Positions 45,748-56,841 of a DNA stretch of 64,000 nt are shown here, in pieces. This DNA comes from Flaveria trinervia. Taxonomy: Eukaryota > Streptophyta > Magnoliopsida > Asterales > Asteraceae. Position numbers and translations under genes: made by a program. The stretch lies in NCBI GenBank assembly GCA_025506515.1, contig CM046442.1:8492596-8556595 (forward strand), written 5' to 3'. Position 1 is the first letter of the stretch; the number at the start of each line of letters is the position of its first letter. The notes under the pieces are model-generated. The model was not told the DNA's origin and ran no database searches. It saw only the letters and a list, made by a program, of their open reading frames with translations.

Positions 45748-47161
45748 CGATGTGTGTTTAAGTTTATGTCAAACGAGTACTTCAATCCTATTAAAAGCAG
45801 TAACACTCTGCTACGTATATATAATTATGAACATATGAGAACAAGTGGTCACACATGGAAGCCATATACTTCCATTATGAGTTTTAAGTTTTTAAAATTT
45901 GTCAATCAATCTAGATATGGAAACTAGGGACGACTTTAGAGATGGATAAACTGTATCAAATCCGATTTCAATGGTTAGCTTCACAAAGTAGTGAAAACAC
46001 GTAACTAAGTTTCTGTCACGTTTACCCTTTTATATTATTGATTACTCATGGTTTTTAAATCTTGATGATTACATAAAAGGTCTTAATTTGTAGAAAATAT
46101 CCACAACCACTTAAAAGACTGACTTGATTGGGGCCATTTAAGCTCCAACATCAAAGTGTTCCATAAGGTTTAATGTAATACCTACGAAAGTAGGATGAAA
46201 AACATTTTGTGGTTTCTTGTTTATTAATATGTTGTTGGATTTTAGGATTAAACTAGAATTAAGCCCCTCGTGGGATTAAACTAGTATTAAGCTCCTCGCG
46301 GGATTAAACTAGTATTAAGCCCCTCGCGGGATTAAACTAGTATTAATTAGCCCCTCGCTTTGCCGGGGGGAGGGGGGGGGGGGGGCATTAAACTATGTCA
46401 AATAGACCAACACCAAAAACTCTTATAACAAAAACATAAAAAATAAAACCGATCTTGGTTCGAAACGTGGCACCGTTAAGAAAAAACGTAAACATATAAA
46501 ACAATAGATAAGTTGATCTTAGACTAGTGCGTTGCGATGAGACCGTTAAACGGAAAAATATAAGTGTAAAAACACCAAACTACACACACGCTGTGGCGTG
46601 TTAATTCACAAAATGCAGGCCAAAACATAAAATGAATTTTTTTTAAATATAAAAAGTATAGGGACTAAAGTTAAAAAATACAAAATTGTTTAGACTATAT
46701 TATAAAAAATATAAAAGTATTGAGTTAAAAATAAAAAAATTAAAGACTAAAAGTAAATAAGAGAAAAATTGGACACAACCCTTAAAGCATGTTATACAAC
46801 TTATAATACATAAGAAATTTAGTAATTATTAGTATATATATAATAGTAAAACTCAACCCAAAAGTTAATCTAATGGATGTGGGAGCCATTTGTCTATGAA
46901 CCCAATATTTGTTGATCATATATGCAACAAATAATGATCATATATACATTTTTTAGTTCAAAACATTAGAATTCTCCATATCAATGCAACTACTTCTTGT
47001 TTAACTAAAAAACAGATAAAAACAAGTGGGAATTGAATACATTGGAAGTGAAAAACTTCCATTTATTGTACATATATATGTTTATTAGAACTAAGTGACT
47101 TGTATCATATCCCCTTTTTAATAACTCCATGGCTATATATAGATCATGATGATTTCATCCA
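45748..47161. other. Intergenic DNA with a 27-bp repeat and a G-run
   Basis: Four units of GGATTAAACTAGTATTAAGC plus CCCTCGC lie at about 46246-46360, ending in a run of six G, one A and fourteen G (46365-46385). The rest is AT-rich with nothing recognisable. Confidence 0.7.
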
Positions 47162-47588
47162 TCAGTTGTGAGTTTGTGCCTCGTCGGCAGCTTGTTTGCA
47201 ACAGCCACCATAGCCAGGAGGTTTAGGTGGATAGGTATAACCAGGAATGCTCGACTGGCTAAGCCTACGCCTCATAAACCTTCCACAACACCAAGTCCCC
47301 TCATGTAGTCTTCACGGACATCATGAACAAACTTGACTTCACTGACCGCATGAACTGCGTCATATTATGAACATGTTATTGATCACACCGTATTAAGAGA
47401 TCTATAACACTTATGATAATTAGTTTATACATATATCCTAGTTACTTTTCCTTAATTGGAACTATTTGATAAACAAAAAGATGGATCTACTTACTCTCAT
47501 AGTTGGAACCCAGTTCTCTGGCACTGATTTCAAAAGTGATAAGAAGAACAACGGTGGTAAACACAAGAAGGAATCCCTTTGAAAACAT
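47162..47588 (-). pseudogene. Small secreted glycine-rich-protein-like gene, one-base frameshift
   Basis: Two exons on the minus strand. Exon 1 (47588-47495) codes 31 residues, beginning MFSKGFLLVFTTVVLLITF, an N-terminal signal peptide, then ISARELGSNYE. The donor GA|GTAAGTAG and the acceptor GACGCAG| at 47355 are good and keep phase. Exon 2 (47354-47162) reads IHAVSEVKFVHDVREDYMRG, then needs a one-base shift near the G run at about 47298-47302 to continue through a Cys- and Arg-rich piece, PPKPPGYGGCC and the C-terminus ADEAQTHN. The signal peptide, the AREL motif and the Cys/Ala/Asn tail resemble the plant GRP (PF07172) secreted cell-wall-associated family; the product would be about 95 residues. 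Coding length is 287 bases, one short of a multiple of three, so this is either a recent pseudogene or a sequencing error in a G run. It has its own TATA box at 47641-47648. Confidence 0.6.
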
Positions 47589-47640
47589 TTTGATTTGGTT
47601 CTATGGCAGATGGATGGATAAACAAGTGTGCTACACCGTC

Positions 47641-47648
47641 TATTTATA
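47641..47648 (-). promoter_or_regulatory. TATA box of the GRP-like gene
   Basis: TATAAATA on the minus strand lies about 55 bases before the ATG, leaving a short leader. Confidence 0.55.
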
Positions 47649-47649
47649 C

Positions 47650-48447
47650 AACAATTTGTAGTTATGAAGATATATATTAGGATATGCCCGGTTTTAGAAT
47701 TTTGTAAATATGGAAATATAATACACACTAGTAAATAATTAGTAGCACTCCGAGCCGCGCGGGTGGATTTTGTATAAAATCCATTGGAAACTAAAATAAA
47801 TTTAAGCACGTACAAGGTTACTAGTGTATGAACCTACGGTTTGCAACAAGTTGTTAAATTTATAACATTTGATTTCGATTTTTTGTGTATTATTATTCAA
47901 TCCGTAGATATAGATAAATATTGTATTGACAATTCTATTTTGAAAAAAAATCATATCGAATGTTGATATAATTTAGATAACGACAAATTTAAATTTTATA
48001 AACCATCATATTTTTATGATTATAAGAGAAAAATGAAATACGATTCCGAACTTTAAAAATATTTGAGAGCTTATTTAGTTGATGACTTGTATATTATTAC
48101 ACATCATTACTTATTGCTAAAATTGTTTTATTTTGTAAATAATATTATAATTAGTTTAAATAATATTACTAGTATTATTATTATTACTTCTACTGTTGTT
48201 GTTGTTATTATTATTAAATTCAATGAATTCATATAGGTTAAAAAATTTAAATTAAAATTCACTATAATATTATCATATTAACCTTATAGGTGTCTTAACG
48301 TTAAAATAAAATTATTATTTTTACATCCTAAAATGTTTTATAAATAGTATAGATAATATACATATATGTTTTTTGTATATGTTATATATAATGAATTGGC
48401 TCGCGTGGTGAGCGGATGCTAGTGAGTCTCTTTTTCAAACCGATTAT
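47650..48447. other. AT-rich promoter-side and intergenic DNA
   Basis: AT-rich sequence; no element ends or genes recognised beyond the TATA box of the neighbouring gene. Confidence 0.45.
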
Positions 48448-48454
48448 ATTATTA

Positions 48455-48522
<68 letters not shown>
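48448..48522. repeat. ATT microsatellite
   Basis: About 24 units of ATT with one early CAT variant. Confidence 0.95.
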
Positions 48523-48524
<2 letters not shown>

Positions 48525-50994
48525 ACAATGTAAATATCTAGTATATAGTATTTAGTTAATAATTAATTTCAATAGTAAAAATATAAATTAAAAATATAAT
48601 ATAATGTTAATTTAAATTATTACAAATAAAGTAACACTTAATATAGTAATTTTAATCATATGCATTAACTCATGTATTAATTAGAATAAGTTTATTAAAC
48701 GATGACAATTTAGGAACACTTAGATAAAACATTTGAATCGTATGCTTAAATAATTATTTTATAAATGTCTTACAAAAATAAAAAAGTATCAATCTACCGA
48801 TAAGTTTTCTACTATATACTAGTAGAGATATTTAGAATTTAAGAGAATACAACATCGTTAATCATGTTATGGATATAAAGGCTGAGGAACACAAACGCCA
48901 ATCTAAAATCAAATGACCATGATATGTTTAGCAAACCTACATGAGTATTGAGTGTAAGAGTAAAACAATATAAATGTATAATTAATCATAGATATAAGCA
49001 GTGGATATGTTAGCTTTTTTTTTTTCTAATTTATGTAGTTTTAAGGTTTAAGTTTTAACCTTCAATATTAGGGTTTAGCTTTAAAATAGCCTTTAAGGTT
49101 TACACTTGAGCTTTTAGCATATAACCAGTTAGCTTTTAGCATATTGCATTAACTTTTACAATTTATCTTTCTAATTTATTTTATTTTTGTTTTAGATTCA
49201 AGGTTAAGCTTTTAGTTTTAGGATTTGGCTATTACAGTTTAGATTTTAATATATACATTTAGCTTTAAACTTATTTTTCTTTGTTTAATATGTGTGCATG
49301 AGAAGTGCTTTGCCCCAAAAGAAGAATAAGAGCATTGGAGTTATTTTTTATTCGTATTTTTATAATTTAATTAAAAAAATTATTTCTTAAGTTCTATCTA
49401 TTTTTTCTATAAACATCCCAAATCATATTTCCCATATCTATATTCAATTAAACAATACTTAACTAAAGATTTTTTTAATTAATTTTTATTTCTTATTCAC
49501 TCATATGCTGCAAGATATTTGAATTAACAGTGACACCATAAATTTACAGGATGAATGTATTTTTTCCTAAAAATATACTTTTTATGCTATGTTGTAAAAG
49601 TAGTGACCTTTTAAAATTTTATATACTTGAATTTAAATTGATCAACGATGATCTTATTGAAGTTCAGATTGTTTAATTGAACAAAGAACAAACGATACTT
49701 TATCTAGGTAGTAGGATCTGATCAAACAAAAATTAAATTAATCGTATATTTACAAAATATATGTTGGTAGATAATTCTTACAAATATCTATTCATAGAAA
49801 TTTCAAGTATTTGTTTCACTTATTAAATCAGTTTTTTGTCATATGATGAAAGCGAAATATATGCATATAATTTATTTATTAATAAAACGTATATACATTG
49901 AGTTGAGGGGTAACCAGTTACCCCTCAATATTTTAGGAGTAGTGTAAAGAAAAAAATATTTGTAATATGTAAAAAATTATGGTTTTACGTTAACTGTGAT
50001 GACCTTTGCCACTACCCACGAGTGATCTTTCATCGATTCACCGCCTATTTCAAGATAACATTTCTAGTTTTTTTCACTATTACACTATAAAATTAAGGAT
50101 TTAGGATTTATGTTGTTCACTTTCTAATATTTAAGTGTTATTTGTTATAAATAAAAATAGTGGTTATTTTTTTCAATTTCTAATATTTAGAATTTATGTA
50201 ATTAGGTATATGAAGTACGAATTTGAAATATCAATTACAGATATGATATTGAAATTAGATATTTCAGTTGTGTTATTTTTAAGTGTAATTTTTTATTTTA
50301 TTGTATTATTTGTTATACAATTAGGGATTTGAAAGATGAAAAAACAAGTTTTATTGGCAACTTTTTTTTGGTAATTTCAAAAGTACGATATTGGTTTTAT
50401 TAATAATGATGATGGGTCAACAGCTCCTTTAAATTCGATTCCTTTGGGTTCAATTCATTTGATTTCAAATGGATTTGATTTGAATGATCTTCTTTGAAGA
50501 CCCTTTATTAATATAAATGTACTGTAAAAAAAAATTTTACATTACCTTGAACTTTACTTATAAATTCGCCACTATAATGCATTTTGTTTTTTGTTTAAGT
50601 TGCAAACATTGATTCTAAGGTGTTTATGGTCTGGTTTTGGTTCAAACTGTGAGCCAAATTATTAGTAATGGTTTTTTGAATTATCAAAAACCAAAACCGA
50701 AATATTAAAGTTTAAATAGTACCAAACTAAAAATGTTAACAACAATTCGATCGTGTTTAGTTAAGATAATCACGAACTTTTCATATTGTTGATAACCAAG
50801 AGTTGATGCCCTGATTACATGAAAAAGACACAGATACAAATAATTAAGAAAACAACAGGAAACTAGGAACTACCCATAAGACTTGGACTACTCAACAGAA
50901 TACTCTTTAGACTCATTATTCAATGATATCAAGGTGTGTATGGAAACGTGTGCATGGAATGTCCATAAAAGTCGCTGATTCGAATTGAAAGTAA
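48523..50994. other. AT-rich intergenic DNA, no gene seen
   Basis: Very AT-rich sequence. Direct repeats of TTTAGCTTTTAG-like phrases occur near 49080-49260. Open frames here lack codon structure or known domains. Confidence 0.5.
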
Positions 50995-51405
50995 ATGGAG
51001 TTGAATCATTCTTTATCATCCTTCCTTGATCCAGACTCCATAACACCTATCTTATGTATGAAGAATACCAATTTGTCACTAGGTAGTGACTTTGTCAATA
51101 CATTTGCAAGCAAGTTGGTTGTGAGTACTACAATGCTCCATGCAAACTTAATTTTGTATACCATCTCCTTTAATGATACTCTTTTCTCGATATGTTAGGA
51201 ACGACTATGCCAAAATGGAGTTTTTGATAGATTATTGTAAAGTTTTTATCACAGAAAATCATAGCGGATCACACTTATTGAACCTAAGATTCCCGAGAAC
51301 ACTTCTTATCCATATAGCTTCGCATGCAGCCTTAGTAGGTAAAATGTATTCGGCTTCTTGTGTATCATTGAGGTTGAACTAATGAGTAAGTTTCATTGAG
51401 GCTAA
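50995..51405 (-). pseudogene. Copia RNase H remnant (family D element)
   Basis: Minus-strand fragments match the end of Ty1/copia pol: an EAEY motif near 51355, an AIWIRSVLGN-like stretch, then pieces resembling KSIIKGDGI and CSTHNQLA near the C-terminus, scattered with stops. Left of about 50995 I find neither a polypurine tract nor an LTR, so the 3' end of this element is missing. Confidence 0.65.
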
Positions 51406-51825
51406 ACTTATGAATATTAGGATTTCATGGGAGAATACTAATTGGAATTTAAAACTAAGAGATGAGATATGGGTGCTTCTTGAATAGTGGGAGCAGAAGG
51501 ATTTCCAGTTTAGTATTGCTAACACATCTATGAATAACTCACGTATTAATTCAGATTACGAGCCACTTTTGCATACAAAGTGTAACACACGGTTATTTTA
51601 AAAAGACAAGACATGAAGAATAAAAAAAAGAAAAGCAATAAAGTCCAAGTGAAAGGACTAAAAGTATCCAAAAGGACAAATCTTTGAAAAAGTTGGTGTA
51701 AAGGTGGGCATAGCCGCCCACCGTCCCTTCACATCACTCTTTCGCTTCGGTTTTAGAGAGAGAGAAAGGGAAGAGAGCAGAACTTCGGGTTTTGAAGAAG
51801 AAGAGAAGAAGAAATCGAATTCAAG

Positions 51826-51940
51826 GTAAGAATTCGTGGTTTTTAAGTGTTTATGACGGGTTTTATCCCGGTTATATGCTTATGTGCTTATGTGTTTGTG
51901 TATGTGCTCGAGGGTGTGTATTGGTGATGTTTGTTTTTAG
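51826..51940 (+). other. Predicted leader intron 1 of LTR A4
   Basis: Donor TTCAAG|GTAAGAATTC, acceptor GTTTGTTTTTAG|GCGTTTG; 115 bp. The same sites are kept in the LTRs at 42849 and 56842. Confidence 0.5.
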
Positions 51941-51997
51941 GCGTTTGAACTCAATTGCAAGCGGGTTAGAAAGGAAGAAACACCCAAGTTGCATCAG
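51941..51997 (+). other. Predicted leader exon 2 of LTR A4
   Basis: A 57-bp exon between intron 1 and intron 2, ending GCATCAG. It holds no ATG, as expected for an untranslated leader exon. Confidence 0.45.
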
Positions 51998-53386
51998 GTG
52001 AGTTCTAGACCCTGGTTTTTACTTGTTTTTAAACTATCTTTGGGGCTGAAAATATATTAAAATGAGTTTACAAAGTTTATGTATGTATACCCATATGTTT
52101 TATGCATGTTGGATGTTAATTCTTGAATGCTTATAGGTTATCCATGTTTAGAATAGCCATGTTAAGCTTAGAACAGATGGGTTTGATGATTGGGTTTGAA
52201 AACATACTAGAAGTATGTTACACAAAAGGTCCATGCGCCTAGATAAGGCTCGTGCGCCTGAAAATATCTTAGAAAGATTTAAGTGAAATCCATGCGCCTG
52301 AACATAGCTCATGTGCCTAAGATTGCATTAGAAATGTTTAAGTATAGCCCATGCGCCTGAACAGTGATCCATGCGCCTAGAAATATTAGTCAACGACTGT
52401 GTAGGGCCATGCACCCCAATAGTGCCCATGCGCCCCGATAGTGCCCATGCGCCCAAGTGGCTCATGCACCTAAGTGTCCATGCGTCTGAATAACCCATGC
52501 GCCTAAGCGTTCATACGCCTCAATACTGCCCATGCTCCTGAATAGTTCATGCGCCTAAGTGATAAAATGATAAAGTGTTGGCTGATGCGCCTACATAGTG
52601 ATGAAACGCCCAAACAGAGCTCATGCGCCCAAATAGTGTCAAAGCGCCTAAACACTTAAAAATTTTTACAGAATTTTTGGGAGTTTGTGCTTTTAGGGTT
52701 TTGACCAAGGGTTGACTGGGGCTTATTTATGATGATGTTTCATGCATGGTTATGATTGTTCCTTATTATTATTATTGCTAATATATTATTACTTATAGTA
52801 TGTGACTTTACGTGGTATATTTATTTTCGTAACGTAAAGTATATCGTAATAATAAAAAGAAAGAGCAATAAAGAAAAGAAGAGGAATATTAATAAAAATG
52901 TTAACAAGTCTTGCAAGCTTACAAGAGGTACACGACCATGTTGTCGTTAGCTCAACTGTGCTGCGGGTTAGCTACCCTATTATGCACACAGGGCCAATCA
53001 ATTGAGATTGGCAGGACCTTTGCAGTGTGTCCTGGGTGATTGGGTTGGCCTTGTATACAGTATACAGTTGACCCTTTCGAGGGATATAGTTAACCCTTTC
53101 GAGGGATATAGATGGCCCATCACCCGTTTTCCATCGTGCATACAGTTGGGGTATTGCTCATTGGTCCATACAGAAAGTGAAAGATAAAGATAAAAGTTTA
53201 TAGAACAGACAAAGCATACAGTAAAGAGAACGAACAGTATTTGTTCATATAGTTAATGCGTGCTCGCATATACAGTACAGAGTTGTATTTACAGAAAAGA
53301 GTTTTTCATATACAACATACTAAAAGTATTTTATTACTTTTAAAACTAGAACTCACTCAGCAACGCTGACTTTTATACATTTTCAG
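51998..53386 (+). other. Predicted leader intron 2 of LTR A4
   Basis: Donor CATCAG|GTGAGTTCTAG, acceptor TATACATTTTCAG|TTGGCAG; 1389 bp. It contains the whole motif array and the 22-bp repeat, so a spliced RNA would lose both while genomic RNA must keep them. Confidence 0.5.
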
Positions 53387-53671
53387 TTGGCAGGTAATTA
53401 TTGCTGAGGATGGCATGAGGGTGAAGCTACTCGGCAGGAAAGACTGACATCCATTCGTATTCTATGTTGTTGTTGTTTTGTAATGCAGTAAAACAATTCT
53501 TTTGTAAACAGTTTATGATGATGTATTGATTAACAACAGTGATTTAAATGAAATGAATGGTTTTTGATAAATCATTTCCGCTGCTTGAGTTTGTATAATT
53601 ATAATGTGTAGTGTTTTAACTGTTGTGATTGACCAACTGTGAGGTGCTCGGAAACGGGGCCTTACACAAAG

Positions 53672-54290
53672 TAGTAGCTTCAGCACCCATAGAGTTCAAA
53701 TGATTAGCAACTCTTTTGCATATCATCCAACTCATATGACTTAATGACAGAGATCAAATCATTAAGAGATCGAGTGAATAAATCTTTGGTTATCTTGATA
53801 GATATACAGTCGTTTCAACTATATCGCAATGAATTTAGAAGCTTCTTATTGACAACTATGTTTTTGAAAGAGATACCAACACTCTTCATCTTTGTTACTA
53901 GCTTTACAAATCTTGATATCTAAGTCTTCAAAGTTTTTCTCAGTATATGATTACACATGTTAAACTCTTGATTAAACATATATTTCTTGCTTTCTCTCAT
54001 GTCCTTGTTTCCATATTTGAGTTTCCATAGCATCCCATAATACTTTTGCCCCTCTAAAAATTTTGAATTTGTGTGAGATTTTAGTTGTCAAAGCCATGGT
54101 GATAGTAGCATAAGCTTTGCCATCAAGTTCAAACCTTTTCATGTCATCTTCATCTTAAAGACGTTCTAGTTCTTAAACCATTTCCCCTTTATCATTTTTA
54201 TACAAATGGATGTAAGGTCCGTATTTAACCAACTGCTAAATCTTTGATTCTGTATATATAACATGATTCTTAAACTGGTATGTCCAGTCG
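53672..54290 (-). pseudogene. Copia gag remnant (family D element)
   Basis: Minus-strand pieces include WTYQFKNHV near 54280, then after several stops FELDGKAYATITMALTTK and KVLWDAMET near 54030-54140, a UBN2-type copia gag. Further left the frame leads directly, through LTR A4, to RNase H at 51400, so most of pol has been deleted. Confidence 0.7.
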
Positions 54291-56390
54291 TGTAACACCC
54301 GGATATTTTATTTGAAGCCGACGAAAAAAAAAGAAATAAAGTCTAAAGGTAAGGGACCAAACTTTCCAAAACGGCAGAAAGATTGGATGAGTAGGGGAAT
54401 AAGAGGAGAGGGCAGCCCACACTTGCAAAAACTCAGCAAAAGAGAGAAGAGAAGGAGAAAAGGGAGAAAAAGCTTGGTTCGGGTGGATTCGAACGTGAAA
54501 ATCGAAGTGTAGTGGGTTGAATCGAAGCTCTACTCGACGGTGTTGTTTGTGTGAGTTCTAGGACCCCTCTTTTAAACGTTTTCAATAGATTTGGGACTGG
54601 AACACATAGTAAAACCTGTTTTTGAAATGTGTGTGTTTGACCCGTGTGTATGTGTTTGTGTATGATGCGAATGGTGTTTGTTTTCAGGCTTGTGTATGCT
54701 TGAATGGTGTTGTGGTAGGTGTTCCTAAGGTTTAGGATGGTTGATTTGGGCTTAGAACGAGTTTGGAAGGGTTTGGAGGCCGAAAAGTGCAGATTGGGTT
54801 CGGGATGAATTGCATTATGTATCAGCTAGGGCTAGGCGACCTAATGGAGGCCATACGGCCGAAAGAGGTGCGATTGAGGTTCATTCGCATGTGAGTCGTG
54901 CGATTGGAGTCCATTCGCTTGTGAGTCGCACGATTGACGGCCGGTCGTATGGGAAGTCATGCGACTGAGGGTCCATTCGCCTAAGTGCTCATCCACATTA
55001 GTGCTCATCCGCATTAGTGTCCATCCGCATTAGTTTCATCTGCACATGTGTTTATCCGCATTAGTTCCATTTGCATGGGACTCATCCGCACTAAGTTCAT
55101 CCGCATTGAGTTCATCCGCATTAGGTCCATTTGCATGGGTGTTCTTTCGCATAGTATCCATTTGCATGATGTTCAGTCACCTGGGAGGCCATGCGACTGA
55201 AGGGTGCCCATACGCCCAAGTAAGACTGGTGTACTCGAGGAAACCGTAGTTTATGTACTGACTTTCAGGGGAAAGTGCAGATGTAAGTTTTGACGTGGAA
55301 GGTCCCCGAGAGTTCATATAGATGACTTTTGAGGCCATAGAGGCTATGTTGGGCATAGATGATGTTGGTGATGTATGATGTTGTATGTTTATGATGATGT
55401 TGACTGCGTATGTTCCTGTTCCTTATTATTGTATATGATTATCTTTCCCTTGGCTTTACGTTGAATGTTAACAAATGAAATTAAAATATTATGTAACGTA
55501 AAGTGGAAGATAACAAAAAGAGGAACGTAACGAAAGAATGCATGCATTAATAAATGAACGAATGAATGAACATAAGAAAGGCTTGCAAGCAAATGTATGG
55601 AGGTGCACACCCATGAAGGGTGTTAGCTCAACGGTGTGTGGGTTATCTATCCCAGAAGGGTGCACACTAGGGTCCAATCTTTGTGATTGACCATATGTAT
55701 AGGATCCTTGTTGCTTGCCTTAGGTACTGGAGTCAGCTTCGTGCATAATGTTCGAGATCTATGAAAGACCTCAGGCCCAGTTACCAGCTTCGTGCATAAT
55801 GTTCAAGGTATAGCATAAGGCATTGATCCAGAATGAAAGAGAAAAGATAAATGGGAATGTACTTGCCCTAGGTACTGGAGTCAGCTTCGTGCATAATGTT
55901 CGAGGTCTATGAAAGACCTCAGGCCCAGTTACCAGCTTCGTGCATAATGTTAAGGGTAATGTACATGTCATTGAAATTAATGAACGTACGAATGAAAGAA
56001 TGAAGTATGAAAGATTAATGAAGATAATAATGATATTATCTATGTGTACGTATGATGTATGATCACATGAAAGTAAAGATTATCTAGAACTCACTCAGCA
56101 ACGCTGACTTTTATGTATTTACAGTTGGCAGGTAATGTTGCTGAGGATGGCACGGGACGGCTACTTAGCTCTTTTAGACGACATTCTTTTGATTAATGTT
56201 TTTGCATTGTAATGTGAACGAATGATGTTTTGAAATGAACGCTTATATTAACTTGCAAAGGCATTTGTAATGATATGAAAAGTGACTTTTATGTTTCTAC
56301 TGCAATGTGTTATGAATGTTAAAGATAAAGATATATGTTTTATGTGCAATGATTTACCAGCTGTAAGTGTCCCGGGAACGGGTCCTTACA
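54291..56390 (+). mobile_element. Solo LTR, family B (copy B4)
   Basis: 2100 bp from TGTAACACCCGGATATT to CGGGAACGGGTCCTTACA with the perfect target duplication AGTCG at 54286-54290 and 56391-56395. Motif array at 54835-55220. It also has the internal ~150-bp tandem repeat of family B LTRs (CTTGCCCTAGGTACTGGAGT, about 55710-55950). Confidence 0.93.
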
Positions 56391-56395
56391 AGTCG

Positions 56396-56841
56396 CCATA
56401 ATCATCTTCACTCGGTAATCTTGATGTTTGGTGCTTTGTTCCAATCTTAGTGTCCAAACTTAGTGTAGCACTAAGTTTAGTCAAATTAGGTGTGATAGCT
56501 ATTTTTGAAAATCAAATTTCAAACTTCACAAAATTTCTTGAAAGGTGAAATTTTCACCGGGTAACATGGAAAACTTCTCGCGTGAGATGGTTTGTAACTG
56601 ACTTTTGTGACAGCCAAAACCCTTCGTGCAATAAGGAATCTTTTTTTAACTGACAAATTTGAATTGTAAACTTCTCACGCGAGAAACTAACTTTTTGTGT
56701 GAAACAATGAACTTTTCGCATATTCTTTCTATCCAATATAACTTTTTCACGTTGAATCCAATCATTAATTCGTTCAAAAATTATAATTGAGCTTCAATTT
56801 AATGAATTAAGTCTTTGTTTAATCCTAATTGTTACTAATTA
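56396..56841 (-). mobile_element. Family D leader and gag start (minus strand)
   Basis: The first gag codons adjoin the target site on the left. To the right is the non-coding leader with CG-rich palindromic words such as TTCTCGCGTGAGA and TTCTCACGCGAGAAA (56574-56690). Confidence 0.5.

Larger units (their letters stand above)
51581..53666 (+). mobile_element. Solo LTR, family A (copy A4)
   Basis: 2086 bp from TGTAACACACGG to CGGGGCCTTACA with the perfect target duplication CAAAG at 51576-51580 and 53667-53671. It carries a CATGCGCC array (52228-52650), two units of the 22-bp repeat (about 53064-53115), and the clearest set of leader splice sites. It is inserted in the copia carcass of family D. 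Confidence 0.93.

Noticed and set aside
46365..46385. Telomere-like or origin signal in the G-run
   Set aside because: There is no telomere unit, and a single G-run beside a minisatellite does not support an origin.
48405..48450. tRNA-derived SINE start (TGGCTCGCGTGGTGAGCGG)
   Set aside because: It resembles an A box, but the B-box candidate is poor and no SINE tail or target duplication is visible.
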